64,000 nucleotides of DNA from Pelagibacterium sediminicola. GTDB taxonomy: Bacteria; Pseudomonadota; Alphaproteobacteria; Rhizobiales; Devosiaceae. The stretch lies in contig NZ_QMEL01000006.1 in assembly GCF_003390885.1 (NCBI RefSeq), positions 122,281 to 186,280 on the forward strand, in the 5' to 3' direction. How positions within the stretch are numbered: position 1 is the first letter of the stretch; each line of letters begins with the position of its first letter. The notes below the pieces were generated by a model. It searched no databases, was not told the origin of the DNA, and was given only the letters and a program-made list of their open reading frames with translations. Below, one piece after another: positions 1 to 9,663 of the stretch. The position numbers were made by a program, and so were the translations under genes.

Positions 1-417
1 GATTCCCGGCCCACCGAGGATTCCAACGCCATCCGCCGCCGCCGCGTTTGCAGCGGCTGTGGCGGACGGTTCACGACCTTCGAGCGCGTCCAGCTCCGCG
101 ATCTCATCGTCGTCAAGAAGTCGGGCCGCAGGGTGCCCTTCGACCGCGAAAAGCTCTCGCGCTCGGTCTATACCGCACTGCGCAAGCGCCAGGTCGATCC
201 CGAGATCATCGAACGCATGATTTCGGGCGTCGTGCGCCAGCTTGAAAGCCTCGGTGAGATCGAAGTCACCTCCGACCAGATCGGGGAATACGTCATGGAA
301 GGGTTGAAGGGCCTCGACCACGTCGCCTTCGTCCGCTTCGCCAGTGTTTACAAGAATTTCGCCAAGACCGAGGATTTCCAGTCCTTTCTCAAGACGCTCG
401 ATGAGGACGCGGGGTGA
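1..417 (+). CDS. nrdR: NrdR transcriptional repressor, 5' truncated by window edge
   Basis: Reading frame 1 is open from the first base and ends at 417. It carries the second half of the NrdR zinc ribbon ([13 protein letters not shown]) followed by the ATP-cone domain ([16 protein letters not shown] onward). About 13-17 N-terminal residues, including the first Cys pair, lie outside the window. NrdR represses ribonucleotide reductase genes when bound to dATP/ATP. An in-frame ATG at 133 lies inside the ATP-cone and is not the real start. The stop overlaps the ribD start by 4 bases (GTGA), so the two are probably translationally coupled, in the usual alphaproteobacterial nrdR-rib order. Confidence 0.95.
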   Translation, partial: DSRPTEDSNAIRRRRVCSGCGGRFTTFERVQLRDLIVVKKSGRRVPFDREKLSRSVYTALRKRQVDPEIIERMISGVVRQLESLGEIEVTSDQIGEYVMEGLKGLDHVAFVRFASVYKNFAKTEDFQSFLKTLDEDAG

Positions 418-1526
418 TCCCCCTTTCGGGCGATGACCTGCGCTGGCTCGATGCCGCCGCCCGCATCGCTCTTCCCTATCGCGGCACGACGGGCGAAAAT
501 CCCACTGTCGGCGCCATTATCGTTTCGCCCGATGGCGTCATGCTGGGCCGTGGCGTCACCGCCCCCGGCGGCCGCCCGCACGCCGAACCGCAGGCGCTGG
601 CCATGGCCGGTGAAAAGGCGAGGGGGGCAACGCTCTATGTCACCCTCGAGCCCTGCAACCATTATGGCCGGACCCCTCCTTGCGTCGATGCCGTGATCGC
701 ATCGGGCGTTGGGCGCGTTGTCGTCGGCGCCACCGACCCCGACCCCCGCACCGCCGGAGAGGGCATCCAAAGACTCCGCGCCGCCGGAATTCCCGTAACC
801 GTTGCTGACCGCCATGCCCCCAGCCAGGAACTTCACGAGGGCTTTTTTTCCCGCATCCAGCGCGGCCGACCCTTCGTCACCGCCAAGCTCGCCGTCTCCG
901 CCGATGGCATGATCGGCCTAGCCGACAAGGGCAACGTCCCCATCACCGGCGCGGCGGCCCGACGCTGGACCCACATGCAGCGCGCCCTCTCCAACGCCGT
1001 GATGGTGGGCGGCCACACCGCCATCCTCGACCACCCGCGCCTTAACGTCCGCCTGCCGGGACTGGAAGACCGCAAGCCCCTGCGCGTTATCGTGCTGGCG
1101 AGGGAGCAGATGAATCATATTGCCAACCTTGATACTCAAGGCACTGTATTCATTATTGAAAATGGTGAACCTGAATCAGTTTCTCATCGGCATGAAGCCG
1201 TTGAATCGGTTTCCGACATCATTGAATCACCCTCTGACGATGGCCGGCCTAACCTTCTGGCGGGCCTTGAAAAACTCGGCCAACGCGGCATCTCCACCGT
1301 TCTCGTCGAAGGCGGCGCCAGGCTCAACGACGCCTTGCTCGACGCCGGCCTCATCGACCGCTTCCACCTCCTCGAAAGCAAAATCGAAATCGGCCCCCAT
1401 GGCGTCCCCGCCACTGTTCACCCTTCCTTGCCACACCGTTTGACCCAACTCGGCTTCGCCCCGGTTGATAACCGCATGCTTGGGTGCGATAGACTGACCA
1501 CGTTTGAAAACAAGCAGGATCAATAG
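414..1526 (+). CDS. ribD: Bifunctional diaminohydroxyphosphoribosylaminopyrimidine deaminase / reductase RibD
   Basis: 370 aa, GTG start overlapping the nrdR stop. The N-terminal deaminase domain shows the zinc site HAE (about residues 56-58) and [11 protein letters not shown] (about 80-90). The C-terminal reductase domain begins near residue 150 ([14 protein letters not shown]) and includes the VEGGARL motif. It catalyses the second and third steps of riboflavin synthesis in the cytosol. Length is normal. Oddity: codons about 232-275 (1110-1240) are much richer in A+T than the rest and contain four GAATC sites in 117 bases. This may be a variable, relaxed or recently altered segment of the reductase domain. 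Confidence 0.96.
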   Translation: MIPLSGDDLRWLDAAARIALPYRGTTGENPTVGAIIVSPDGVMLGRGVTAPGGRPHAEPQALAMAGEKARGATLYVTLEPCNHYGRTPPCVDAVIASGVGRVVVGATDPDPRTAGEGIQRLRAAGIPVTVADRHAPSQELHEGFFSRIQRGRPFVTAKLAVSADGMIGLADKGNVPITGAAARRWTHMQRALSNAVMVGGHTAILDHPRLNVRLPGLEDRKPLRVIVLAREQMNHIANLDTQGTVFIIENGEPESVSHRHEAVESVSDIIESPSDDGRPNLLAGLEKLGQRGISTVLVEGGARLNDALLDAGLIDRFHLLESKIEIGPHGVPATVHPSLPHRLTQLGFAPVDNRMLGCDRLTTFENKQDQ

Positions 1527-1546
1527 GCGCGTTTTTACATCGCTGG

Positions 1547-1680
1547 CCCCCTCATCCGACCTTTCGCTACGCGAAAGCCCACCTTCTCCCACGAGGGGAG
1601 AAGGGGAGCCATGGGGCAACCATACGAGCCCCCCTCTCCCCTCGTGGGAGAGGGGTTGGGGGTGAGGGGGCGCGATGCTT
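1547..1680. repeat. Palindromic dispersed repeat, type A copy 1
   Basis: Between ribD and riboflavin synthase. It starts CCCCTCATCCGAC and ends GTGAGGGGGCGCGATGCTT, with internal hairpin arms (CTTCTCCC...GGGAGAAG and CTCTCCCC...GGGAGAG) that are themselves inverted copies of each other. A second copy with the same ends lies at 13464-13600. It looks like an intergenic palindromic element that may fold in mRNA or act as a partial terminator. It lies inside an operon, so ribE must be read through it or have its own promoter. Confidence 0.8.
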
Positions 1681-1715
1681 CTGCAAACGCCGCAACCAAG
1701 AGAACAACCCAACCC

Positions 1716-2324
1716 ATGTTCACCGGCATCATCACCGACATCGGCAAAATCCTCGAAATCGACGACCGCAATGACGGTCGCCGCATTCGCATCGGCACGG
1801 TCTATGACCCCCAGACCATCGATCTTGGCGCCTCGATCATGTGCGAAGGAATTTGCCTCACTGTCACCGACAAGGGCACCGACGCCGGAACCAACTGGTT
1901 CGACGTCTTCGCCGCCCGCGAAACCCTCGATGTGACGCGGGTAGGGGACTGGACTGTCGACCGCCGCATCAACCTCGAACGCTCCCTCAAGGCCGGTGAC
2001 GAACTGGGCGGCCATATCGTTTCCGGTCACGTCGATGGCCTTGCCACGATCGTCGAGCGCAAGGACATCGGCGACCAGATTACCTTCGTCCTCGAAGCGC
2101 CCGCCGATCTTGCCCGCTTCATCGCCAAAAAGGGCTCGGTCGCGCTCAACGGAACCTCGCTGACCGTCAATTCCGTTGAAGGCAACAGATTTTCGGTGCA
2201 CCTCATCCCCCACACGCTGACCGCGACAAACTGGCCGGACTACAAGGCGGGGGACGTGGTAAACCTTGAAGTGGACCTCATGGCGCGCTATGCCGCGCGC
2301 CTGCTCGAAACAAGGACGAACTGA
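1716..2324 (+). CDS. ribE: Riboflavin synthase, alpha subunit
   Basis: 202 aa starting at the conserved N-terminus [10 protein letters not shown]; an in-frame start at 1611 would add a tail encoded by the repeat element and is rejected. Two tandem lumazine-binding (barrel) halves are visible, the second starting near the VSGHVDG motif (about residue 100). It dismutates two 6,7-dimethyl-8-ribityllumazine molecules to riboflavin. The stop overlaps the ribH start by one base (TGATG). Some annotators call this gene ribC in proteobacteria. Confidence 0.95.
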   Translation: MFTGIITDIGKILEIDDRNDGRRIRIGTVYDPQTIDLGASIMCEGICLTVTDKGTDAGTNWFDVFAARETLDVTRVGDWTVDRRINLERSLKAGDELGGHIVSGHVDGLATIVERKDIGDQITFVLEAPADLARFIAKKGSVALNGTSLTVNSVEGNRFSVHLIPHTLTATNWPDYKAGDVVNLEVDLMARYAARLLETRTN

Positions 2325-2803
2325 TGGCCTCTCACGGCGACGCCCTTTCCATCAAGCCCGGCGCGGCTTCCGGCCAGCATTATCTGATCGTGGAAGCCCG
2401 CTTTTACAACGACCTCGCCGACGCGCTCCTCGAGGGCGCGGCCAGCGCCTTTCAGGCCGCCGGCGCCACATGGGAAACAGTCACCGTTCCCGGCGCGCTC
2501 GAAATCCCCGCCGCTATCGCCATGGCCAGCGAATTGAAGGGCCCGCGCTACGATGGCTACGTGGCGCTCGGCTGCGTCATCCGCGGCGAAACCACCCATT
2601 ACGAGATCGTCTCCAATGAAAGCGCCCGCGCCCTGATGGACCTTTCGGTCGCCGATGGCATCGCGCTGGGCAACGGCATCCTGACCGTCGAGAACGAGGA
2701 GCAGGCCTGGGCTCGGGCCCGCAAGTCCGATCTCGACAAGGGCGGTGGCGCGGCGATCGCCGCCATGACCATGGCCGCGCTCAAAAAGATGTTGGAAGGC
2801 TGA
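2324..2803 (+). CDS. ribH: 6,7-dimethyl-8-ribityllumazine synthase
   Basis: 159 aa. The lumazine synthase core is clear: [16 protein letters not shown] (N-terminal active-site region), [10 protein letters not shown] and [16 protein letters not shown], which carries the substrate-binding GETTH motif. It condenses the RibD-derived pyrimidine with 3,4-dihydroxy-2-butanone 4-phosphate, feeding riboflavin synthase encoded just upstream. Coupled to the preceding gene by a one-base overlap and two bases from nusB. Confidence 0.96.
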   Translation: MASHGDALSIKPGAASGQHYLIVEARFYNDLADALLEGAASAFQAAGATWETVTVPGALEIPAAIAMASELKGPRYDGYVALGCVIRGETTHYEIVSNESARALMDLSVADGIALGNGILTVENEEQAWARARKSDLDKGGGAAIAAMTMAALKKMLEG

Positions 2804-2805
2804 CG

Positions 2806-3291
2806 ATGGCCGATCCCCGCGAAATCCGGCAGGCCAACCAGCGCGGCTCCGCCCGCCTCGCCGCCGTACAGGCCCTCTACCAGATGGATATCGGCCAGCA
2901 ATCGCTCGAAGACACGCTGAGCCAGTTCGAGAGCTTCCATCTCGGCCGCGAGGTCGAGGGCGAGCAGTACCTGCCCGCCGACGCCGACTATTTCCGCCAT
3001 ATCGTGCGCGGCGTCGTCGAGCAGCAGCTAAAACTCGACCCCATCATCGACAGCACCCTCCAGGGTGGCTGGCCGATGACCCGCATCGACGCAACCCTGC
3101 GCGCCCTCTTCCGCGCTGCCGTCTTCGAGCTCACCCAGCGCAAGGATATTCCCTTCAAGGTGGTCATCCGCGAATATGTAGACGTGGCCCTCGCCTTTTA
3201 CGAGGACGAAGTCCCCGGCATGGTCAACGGCGTCCTTGACGCCGTGGCGCGGAAATATTCCGAAGACTACGAGGGGACGGCAAAGGGCTGA
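2806..3291 (+). CDS. nusB: Transcription antitermination factor NusB
   Basis: 161 aa all-helical NusB fold: RGSARLAAVQALYQMDIG at the N-terminus and the C-terminal AVFELTQRKDIPFKVVIREYVDVA signature, which is the most conserved NusB segment. It pairs with NusE on boxA RNA in rRNA antitermination. Last gene of the nrdR-rib-nusB cluster. Confidence 0.95.
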   Translation: MADPREIRQANQRGSARLAAVQALYQMDIGQQSLEDTLSQFESFHLGREVEGEQYLPADADYFRHIVRGVVEQQLKLDPIIDSTLQGGWPMTRIDATLRALFRAAVFELTQRKDIPFKVVIREYVDVALAFYEDEVPGMVNGVLDAVARKYSEDYEGTAKG

Positions 3292-3351
3292 GGCCCCGCA
3301 ACCCTCTTCCCCTCAGCTATCCCTAACTCTCCCGTCGCCTCCCGGGCAGCG

Positions 3352-3517
3352 CTATCGCATAGATTCGCCCGTGTGGCTTCACCCCTCCCCAGCCTCCCCA
3401 TCAAGGGGAGGGTGTATCCTTTTCCTTGTTGTCTCCTATCGCACAAGGCCAGCACCTCCCCCCTTGTGGGGGAGGTTGGGAGGGGGGATTCGGCGCAAGC
3501 CGAAGCATATGCGATAG
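3352..3517. repeat. Palindromic repeat, type B, with 10-bp terminal inverted repeats
   Basis: CTATCGCATA at 3352-3361 is matched by TATGCGATAG at 3508-3517. Between them are two inverted GC-rich blocks (CACCCCTCCCCAGCCTCC near 3380 and its near-complement ending near 3487) plus smaller hairpins. The whole spacer of about 166 bases is an imperfect palindrome. This resembles a small non-coding mobile or REP-type element. No gene is visible in 3292-3649. Confidence 0.6.
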
Positions 3518-3649
3518 TCCTGCTTGGATGGGTATTAGCGCCAGCCAAAAATGCCGCATTACAAACCTGTTCACCCTTCCCGCGATAGGCGTAGGATGGA
3601 GCCTGTGCGAAATCCGTAACATCTCGGAATCGCCGGACCCAGAAATTAT

Positions 3650-3690
3650 AACTGAACGAATTGAACGCAATCCGTTCAATCCGTTCAGTT
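3650..3690. promoter_or_regulatory. 18-bp near-perfect inverted repeat upstream of MFS gene
   Basis: The arms 3650-3667 and 3673-3690 match at 17 of 18 positions with a 5-base loop. Each arm is built from two GAACG-type half units, so the site is both palindromic and internally repeated. It ends 20 bases before the transporter start. It could be an operator for a dimeric or tetrameric repressor, or an mRNA hairpin. No T-run follows, so a terminator is less likely. Confidence 0.55.
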
Positions 3691-3710
3691 AAGCATCGGG
3701 AAAATCCCCA

Positions 3711-4907
3711 ATGTCTCACTACCGCAACATCGCTCTTCTCTCCGGCGCTCAGGCCATTGCGGGATCGGCGCAGGGTATGGTCATGGCGGTCGGCGCCCTT
3801 GCAGGAGCCTCGCTTTCCATCGATCCGGCCTTTGCCACCGTTCCCACCACGATCATGATCATCGGCGTCGCGCTCATGGCCGGGCCCGCCGCCCTCATCC
3901 TGCACAGAGTCGGGCGGACGAGGGGGTTCGTGCTGGGCGCAGGCATAGCCGCCGCCGGGGGGCTTCTTGCGGCGTTCGGTCTTTATCTCCAGAGCTTTTT
4001 GGTCTTTTCCGGCGCCATGCTGCTCATCGGCGCCGCCGGGGCGTTCGGCCAGCAATACCGCTTCGCCGCCGCCGACAGCGTGCCGCCGGACATGAAGGCG
4101 CGTGCGGTTTCATGGGTCATGCTGGGGGGCGTGCTTGCCGGATTTCTCGGCCCGCGCCTCGCCGCGATGACCGCCGATGTCATCGCTGGAGCGCCCTATG
4201 CGGGGTCGTTCATCGCGCTGGCAGGGGTCTGCTGCGTCTCGGTCATGTTTCTGGTTTTCACCCGGCTGCCCAAGGGCGAGCCCAAACGCCCCGCCAGCCA
4301 GACCGGCCGGCCGCTCAAAGTGCTGATCCGCGAGCCCGATGTTTTCGTGCCCGTCCTTACCGGCATGGCAAGCTACGCACTGATGACCTTCGTCATGGTC
4401 GCCGCACCTTTGGCCATGGTCTTCATCTGCGGCCATTCGACGGGCGATGCCGCCAATACCATCCAGTGGCACATCGTCTCCATGTTCGCCCCCAGCTTTG
4501 TCACCGGCTCGATCATCAACCGCATCGGCACGCACCTGACGGCGGCCATGGGCCTGCTGCTCATCCTCGCCAGCGCCGCCATCGCCCTTTCAGGCACGAC
4601 GACGCTGCATTTCGATATCGGGCTGATGCTTCTGGGCGTAGGCTGGAATTTCGGCTTTATCGGCTCGACCGTCATGCTGACCCGGGCCTACCGCCCCGAG
4701 GAGGGCGCCAAGGTTCAGGCGCTCAACGAACAGATGGTGTTCGGCGTCATGGCGCTGGCCTCGATCGGCGCGGGCGTGCTGCTCAACACCTTCGGCTGGG
4801 AGGCGATCAACATGATGGTCATGCCGGTCATCACGGCCATGCTGGTGCTTTTGGTCTGGGACGATTTGCGCCGCCGCCGGGCGCCGGATCTCGCTAGGAC
4901 GAGATGA
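3711..4907 (+). CDS. MFS transporter, YcaD/YfcJ-like
   Basis: 398 aa with about 12 hydrophobic segments (for example around residues 8-30, 42-64, 72-95, 98-118, 134-155, 165-185 and the C-terminal six) and a charged central loop (KGEPKRPASQTGRP). The short basic cytoplasmic loop HRVGRTRG after helix 2 fits the MFS loop 2-3. Substrate is unknown. It is monocistronic and its 3' end overlaps the convergent bamE gene by 14 bases. The palindrome just upstream suggests it is regulated. Confidence 0.85.
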   Translation: MSHYRNIALLSGAQAIAGSAQGMVMAVGALAGASLSIDPAFATVPTTIMIIGVALMAGPAALILHRVGRTRGFVLGAGIAAAGGLLAAFGLYLQSFLVFSGAMLLIGAAGAFGQQYRFAAADSVPPDMKARAVSWVMLGGVLAGFLGPRLAAMTADVIAGAPYAGSFIALAGVCCVSVMFLVFTRLPKGEPKRPASQTGRPLKVLIREPDVFVPVLTGMASYALMTFVMVAAPLAMVFICGHSTGDAANTIQWHIVSMFAPSFVTGSIINRIGTHLTAAMGLLLILASAAIALSGTTTLHFDIGLMLLGVGWNFGFIGSTVMLTRAYRPEEGAKVQALNEQMVFGVMALASIGAGVLLNTFGWEAINMMVMPVITAMLVLLVWDDLRRRRAPDLARTR

Positions 4908-5349
4908 CCGACCCAAGAAGCTGCTGCACGAAGGTCCGGTCTTCGCCGAAGGACGGCGTACGGCGCTGCTCGATCGCAATCACGCGGCCATCCTGGAGCG
5001 TATAGACCGCCCGGTCGATGACCCGGTTGTTGTTGTCGAAATAGACCGCAAGGACCGTGCGCTCCTGGATGGTGGTCAGCCCGAACGCGGTCTGGTTGAC
5101 CTTGGTCTCGATATAGTACCAGGCGGTTTCCTTGCCGAACGTGCTCGTGGTCTGGGGCGAACCGAGCACCGCGGTCACCAGCGCGGCGCTGGAGCCAGGC
5201 CGGATCTGCTGTACGGCGTCGGCGGGAATGGAATAGCCCTGCGTGCGCGTCGAGATGAGGCCCGTGCCCGAACATGCCGAAAGCGTAAGACCAAGGGCGA
5301 GCGCTGCGGCAATAGGAGACAGACGGACGACGGCTTTACGCAAGGTCAT
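4894..5349 (-). CDS. Outer membrane assembly lipoprotein BamE/OmlA family
   Basis: 151 aa. It has a signal peptide with a lipobox (LTLSAC, modified Cys about residue 26), then the SmpA/OmlA domain: QIRPGSSAALVTAVLGSPQTTSTFGKETAWYYIE. The family is part of the BAM outer-membrane protein assembly complex. The C-terminus TFVQQLLGSVISS fits alphaproteobacterial OmlA. Divergent from the chaperone gene that starts at 5504; promoters for both should lie in 5350-5503. Confidence 0.9.
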   Translation of the reverse strand: MTLRKAVVRLSPIAAALALGLTLSACSGTGLISTRTQGYSIPADAVQQIRPGSSAALVTAVLGSPQTTSTFGKETAWYYIETKVNQTAFGLTTIQERTVLAVYFDNNNRVIDRAVYTLQDGRVIAIEQRRTPSFGEDRTFVQQLLGSVISS

Positions 5350-5503
5350 GGAATTGACTTTCCTCTTGGCTCTCGACTATAGCCACGCGACGTGAGGCCG
5401 GGGGCGAGGTGTTGTTTACCTGTCCGGACGCAGGTCTGGCAAGCGAGCAAACGAAATTGCCATATCCTCTGCCTTGCCGCCACCCAGAACCGGGGTTGAG
5501 GGC

Positions 5504-6031
5504 ATGATCCTTCCATTTTTTAGAAAATCAACGCTCTCCGAACCGGTTTATGCCGTCTACAATGCCATTGTGGCGCAATCCCGGCGCGAGATTTTCTATG
5601 CCGAATGGGGTGTGCCCGACACGCTTACCGGCCGGTTCGACATGATCTCGCTCCACGCCGCGCTGGTTTTCCGCCGCCTGCGCTCCGCCGAAAAACTCAC
5701 CAAGGCGTTCTCCCAGAGCGTCTTTGATTGCTTTTTTCACGACATGGACCGCTCGCTGCGCGAAATGGGCGTCGGCGACCTCTCGGTCCCCAAGCGCATC
5801 GAAAAGATGGGCGCGCTTTTTTATGGTATGCTCTCGAACCTCTCGTTCGCCCTCGACAGCGGCGAGCGCGCGGCGCTCGAAGGCGTCGTGTCGCGCAACT
5901 TCCACGAAGGCGGGGAGCATCCCGCGCAGGCTGCGTTTGTTGACTATATCCTGCTCAATGACGATATGCTGTCCACCCAGTCCATAAAGGACATCATGGC
6001 CGGCAAGGTAGAATTCGGAAATCCCAGGTGA
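5504..6031 (+). CDS. Ubiquinol-cytochrome c chaperone (CBP3 family)
   Basis: 175 aa from ATG 5504 (MILPFF); a TTG at 5474 is possible but lacks support. It contains the CBP3/UQCC1 core: VYNAIVAQSRREIFYAEWGV, then DMISLHAALVFRRLR and FDCFFHDMDRSLREMGVGDL. The family assists assembly of the cytochrome bc1 complex. It overlaps the next gene by 4 bases. Its place between omlA and DUF177/plsX is conserved in alphaproteobacteria. Confidence 0.88.
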   Translation: MILPFFRKSTLSEPVYAVYNAIVAQSRREIFYAEWGVPDTLTGRFDMISLHAALVFRRLRSAEKLTKAFSQSVFDCFFHDMDRSLREMGVGDLSVPKRIEKMGALFYGMLSNLSFALDSGERAALEGVVSRNFHEGGEHPAQAAFVDYILLNDDMLSTQSIKDIMAGKVEFGNPR

Positions 6032-6567
6032 TGCGCCGCAACGACACATTCGATCTCGATGCCCGCGTCCGCGTCGACAAGATCCCCGCAACGGGCCGCG
6101 TCGTCGACATCGCGACCGACGAGGAGCAGCGCGAAGTCCTCGCCGGGCGCTTCAGGGTCGATGCCGTCGAGGCGTTCGCGGCCAGGGTCACGGCCAAGCG
6201 CTTCCGGGGCGGCGTCCGTGCCGAGGGCGAAGTCTGGGGCGCGGTTGTCCAGACCTGCGTCGTCACCGGCGAACCGGTCGAGCAGAAGATCCGGGAACCC
6301 ATCGACCGTGTTTATCTGCCGGGCCGCGACGAGGCGCTCGAACGCGGCGCGGGCGCCGAGGTATTCGTCAATCTCGAAGACGATGATTTTCCCGATTATT
6401 TCGAGGGCGACGAGATCGATCTTGCCGATCTCGTGATGGAGGTTTTCGCCCTCGCGATCGATCTATATCCCCGCGCACCCGGTGCCGCGTTGCCCGAGGA
6501 AGGTGCAGGCGACGACCCGGCCGAACTTTCTCCTTTCGCGGCGCTCAAGGCATTCAAAAAGGACTGA
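6028..6567 (+). CDS. DUF177 / YceD-family protein
   Basis: 179 aa, GTG start overlapping the upstream stop (an ATG at 6031 is an alternative). The C-terminal half has the DUF177 signature: QTCVVTGEPVEQKIREPID, a hydrophobic run, then EIDLADLVMEVFALAIDLYPR and a terminal SPFAALKAFKK. YceD is linked to 23S rRNA processing and is normally next to rpmF and plsX. Here rpmF is absent, as is common in this class. Confidence 0.88.
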   Translation: MMRRNDTFDLDARVRVDKIPATGRVVDIATDEEQREVLAGRFRVDAVEAFAARVTAKRFRGGVRAEGEVWGAVVQTCVVTGEPVEQKIREPIDRVYLPGRDEALERGAGAEVFVNLEDDDFPDYFEGDEIDLADLVMEVFALAIDLYPRAPGAALPEEGAGDDPAELSPFAALKAFKKD

Positions 6568-6666
6568 GCGCCGGGCGTAATCCGCTTGCACGGCTGATTT
6601 CCATGGGTAATGTGACCCCCCGGGTGGCGCCCGCGCACAAGATTTGGGCAGACGGACAGGCAGACT

Positions 6667-7734
6667 ATGAGTGGGACAATCACGATCTCCGTTGACGTCA
6701 TGGGCGGAGACCTTGCGCCACGCGCCCCGTTGCATGGCGCCAAGCTGCTGCTGCGCGAACGCCCCGATGCGCGCTTCATCTTTCACGGACGCTCCGACGC
6801 CATCGAGCCGCTGCTGGCCGAATTTCCCGAACTGCGCGCCGTTTCGGAAATCCGCCATTCGGAAAATGTCGTCACCATGGAGGAAAAGCCCAGCCAGGCG
6901 CTGCGCAAGGGTAAGGGCAACTCTTCGATGTGGGCCGCCATCCAGTCGGTCAAGGATGGCGAGGCGCAGGTGGCGATCTCGGGCGGCAATACCGGTGCGC
7001 TGATGGCCATGGCAACCTTCTGCCTCCGGCCCATGGAGGGCATCTCCCGCCCGGCCATTGCCGCGATCTGGCCTACCCTGCGCTCGGATATCGTCGTTCT
7101 CGATGTCGGCGCGACCATCGGCGCCGACGCCGAACAGCTCGTCGATTTCTCGATCCTGGGTGCCGCGCTTGCCCGGGCCCTGTTCGATATGGATAATCCC
7201 ACGGTTGGCCTGCTCAATGTCGGCGTCGAGGATGCCAAGGGCAATGAGTGGGTGAAGGACGCCGCCAGGAGCCTTTCCGAAACCAGCGGCGCGGGCTTCA
7301 AATATCACGGCTTCGTCGAGGGCGACGATCTGGGCAAGGGCACGGTCGACGTCGTGGTGACCGAGGGATTCACCGGCAACATCGCGCTCAAGACCGCCGA
7401 AGGCACCGCCCGGCAGGTCGCCACCTATCTGCGCAACGCGCTCAAGGCGAATTTCCTTTCCCGGTTGGGCGCCATGCTGGCCTGGCAGGCGCTGTCCGCC
7501 CTCAAGAGCAAGATGGACCCCCGCACCGTCAACGGGGGCGTATTTCTCGGCCTCAATGGCGTCGTCATCAAGAGTCATGGTGGGACCGATGAAATCGGAT
7601 ACAAGAGTGCCCTTGCCCTTGCCTATGACATGGCCCGCAACGATCTGATCGAGAAGATCGGCGAAGGGCTCGAGCACATGAAGCCGGGCGCCGTCCCGGC
7701 CCCACAGGAAGAATCGGAGGCACCCTCAGCGTGA
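6667..7734 (+). CDS. plsX: Phosphate acyltransferase PlsX
   Basis: 355 aa. N-terminal [14 protein letters not shown], central [15 protein letters not shown], and [16 protein letters not shown] are all PlsX signatures. It converts acyl-ACP to acyl-phosphate for phospholipid synthesis. The 99-base gap before it contains TTGCAC and TAATGT spaced by 16 bases near 6585, a possible weak promoter. It overlaps fabH by 4 bases. Confidence 0.96.
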   Translation: MSGTITISVDVMGGDLAPRAPLHGAKLLLRERPDARFIFHGRSDAIEPLLAEFPELRAVSEIRHSENVVTMEEKPSQALRKGKGNSSMWAAIQSVKDGEAQVAISGGNTGALMAMATFCLRPMEGISRPAIAAIWPTLRSDIVVLDVGATIGADAEQLVDFSILGAALARALFDMDNPTVGLLNVGVEDAKGNEWVKDAARSLSETSGAGFKYHGFVEGDDLGKGTVDVVVTEGFTGNIALKTAEGTARQVATYLRNALKANFLSRLGAMLAWQALSALKSKMDPRTVNGGVFLGLNGVVIKSHGGTDEIGYKSALALAYDMARNDLIEKIGEGLEHMKPGAVPAPQEESEAPSA

Positions 7735-8708
7735 CCAAGATCCAATCCGTCGTTCGCGGCGTGGGCGGCTACCTGCCCGAGCGTGTCATTTCCAATGACG
7801 AGCTTTCAAAGACCGTTGACACCTCCGACGAGTGGATCGTGCAGCGGACCGGCATCCGCCAGCGTCATGTGGCCGCCGAGGGTGAGATGACCTCGGACCT
7901 TGCGCTCCATGCCTCGCGCATGGCGCTTGAAAAGGCTGGGCTCGAGCCCGCGGACATTGACCTGATCATCGTCGGTACCACCACTCCCGACCACACTTTT
8001 CCCGCAACCGCCGCCCTGCTGCAGCGCAAGCTTGGCATCAGCCATGGCGTTGCCTTCGACGTCCAGGCGGTCTGCTCGGGTTTCGTCTTTGCCGTTGCGA
8101 CCGCCGACAGCTACCTCAAGAGCCGTATGGCCAAGCGCGCCCTCGTCGTTGGGGCCGAAACCTTTTCGCGGCTGCTGGACTGGACCGACCGCACGACCTG
8201 CGTGCTGTTCGGAGACGGGGCGGGGGCGATGATCCTGGAGGCGCAGGAAGTGGCCAATGACGCGCCCGAAAAAGGCGTTCTTGTCTCGAGCCTGCGCACC
8301 GACGGAAGCCACTGGGACAAACTCTACGTCGATGGCGGCCCATCCGCCACGCAGTCGGTCGGCTATGTGCGCATGGAGGGCAGGGAAGTTTTCAAGCATG
8401 CCGTGGGCATGATCTCGGACGTCGTCGAGGATGTGCTGGAAAAGACAGGTAAGGCCACCTCCGATCTCGACTGGTTTATCCCCCATCAGGCCAACAAGCG
8501 TATTATCGACGGGGCAGGCAGGAAACTCGGTATTCCCGAGCAAAAAACCATCGTGACCGTCGACCGCCACGCCAACACCTCCGCCGCCTCCGTACCGCTC
8601 GCGCTCTGGGTGGCCATCGAGGATGGCCGCATCAAACCCGGAGACCTCGTGATGATCGAAGCCATGGGCGGCGGCTTCACCTGGGGGGCCGCCCTCATTC
8701 GCTGGTAG
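7731..8708 (+). CDS. fabH: 3-oxoacyl-[ACP] synthase III (FabH)
   Basis: 325 aa with GTG start. The catalytic triad is visible: Cys in [12 protein letters not shown] (about 113), His in [10 protein letters not shown] (about 252), Asn in [10 protein letters not shown] (about 282). The [14 protein letters not shown]-terminus is typical. It starts fatty-acid synthesis by condensing acetyl-CoA with malonyl-ACP. Translationally coupled to plsX. Confidence 0.97.
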   Translation: MTKIQSVVRGVGGYLPERVISNDELSKTVDTSDEWIVQRTGIRQRHVAAEGEMTSDLALHASRMALEKAGLEPADIDLIIVGTTTPDHTFPATAALLQRKLGISHGVAFDVQAVCSGFVFAVATADSYLKSRMAKRALVVGAETFSRLLDWTDRTTCVLFGDGAGAMILEAQEVANDAPEKGVLVSSLRTDGSHWDKLYVDGGPSATQSVGYVRMEGREVFKHAVGMISDVVEDVLEKTGKATSDLDWFIPHQANKRIIDGAGRKLGIPEQKTIVTVDRHANTSAASVPLALWVAIEDGRIKPGDLVMIEAMGGGFTWGAALIRW

Positions 8709-8711
8709 GCG

Positions 8712-8740
8712 TTGACCCCGGGCCGGTTTCCTCGTTAAGT
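8712..8740 (+). promoter_or_regulatory. Possible promoter for ihfA
   Basis: TTGACC (8712-8717) and TTAAGT (8735-8740) are separated by 17 bases in the 81-base gap before ihfA. The -35 is good and the -10 poor, so this is tentative. Confidence 0.3.
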
Positions 8741-8789
8741 ATTTGAATTGTAGGGGATCGGTTCCATCCTGCGGGGTGAGGGGAGATCA

Positions 8790-9095
8790 ATGTCCGGTAA
8801 GACCGTAACACGCGCCGATCTGGCCGAAGCCGTCTATCAGGCGGTGGGGCTGTCGCGCACCGAATCATCGGAACTCGTTGAACGAGTGCTCCAGATCGTT
8901 TCCGACGCGCTGGCGTCGGGCGATAATGTGAAACTTTCGTCTTTCGGGTCGTTTCAGGTCCGCTCCAAGAACGAGCGAATAGGCCGGAATCCCAAGACGG
9001 GCGAGGAAGTGCCGATTCTGCCCCGGCAGGTTCTTGTGTTCAAACCGTCCAACGTCTTGAAAACCAAGATCAACAAATCTATGGTTCGCTCCTGA
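8790..9095 (+). CDS. ihfA: Integration host factor alpha subunit
   Basis: 101 aa. [23 protein letters not shown] at the N-terminus, the bacterial DNA-binding protein arm [12 protein letters not shown] with the intercalating-Pro region, and [14 protein letters not shown]. It bends DNA as a heterodimer with IhfB and is a common cofactor of phage integrases. Preceded by AGGGGAG about 7 bases upstream of the ATG. Order fabH-ihfA-merR is conserved. Confidence 0.95.
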   Translation: MSGKTVTRADLAEAVYQAVGLSRTESSELVERVLQIVSDALASGDNVKLSSFGSFQVRSKNERIGRNPKTGEEVPILPRQVLVFKPSNVLKTKINKSMVRS

Positions 9096-9128
9096 ATTTA
9101 AGGACTTTTTCGTAACCGGGGCACTGCG

Positions 9129-9611
9129 TTGGACAAATCACCAGACGCCTTCCGGACAATATCCGAAGCGGCGGACGAACTCGACCTACCACAGCATGTG
9201 CTGCGTTTCTGGGAAACGCGGTTCACGCAGATCAAGCCGCTCAAGCGCGGCGGCGGGCGGCGTTATTACCGCCCCGATGACGTACAACTCCTCAAGGGCA
9301 TCCGCCATCTGCTCTACGATCAGGGGTTCACCATCAAGGGCGTCCAGCGCATCCTCAAGGAGCAGGGCGCGCGTCATGTGGTCGCTATTGGGGAAAACGG
9401 GGCCGTGGGGCCCATGCCCCCGCAGCCTCAACACCAGCCCATCGTGGATGCCGAAGGTGTCGAGAGCATCGAGTTTGTCGAAACCGCACCCGATACGGAA
9501 CAAGCGCTCGCCCCGGCCGGGCTGCGTGCCGACCAGCGCGAACGCCTCGCAAGTGCGCTTGAACTCCTCCTTGAATGCCGCGCCACACTCGACCGCGCGC
9601 GGGGCGACTGA
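9129..9611 (+). CDS. MerR-family transcriptional regulator
   Basis: 160 aa from TTG 9129; no better start fits the N-terminus. Helix-turn-helix with the MerR pattern [20 protein letters not shown], then [25 protein letters not shown]. The C-terminal half is Pro/Gln-rich then a short helix and has no metal-binding Cys, so the signal is unknown. It lies directly downstream of ihfA, as in many alphaproteobacteria. Confidence 0.88.
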   Translation: MDKSPDAFRTISEAADELDLPQHVLRFWETRFTQIKPLKRGGGRRYYRPDDVQLLKGIRHLLYDQGFTIKGVQRILKEQGARHVVAIGENGAVGPMPPQPQHQPIVDAEGVESIEFVETAPDTEQALAPAGLRADQRERLASALELLLECRATLDRARGD

Positions 9612-9663
9612 TCCTTTCATCTGCCCATGGCCTCATTATCGTGAGGTTTGCAGTCATATATTA

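Noticed and set aside
1227..2213. Long minus-strand frame opposite ribD/ribE
   Set aside because: It mirrors codon structure of two certain genes and runs through a repeat; no family motif.
3267..4055. 262-codon minus-strand frame
   Set aside because: Covers the type B repeat and the MFS gene start; low-complexity, shadow composition.
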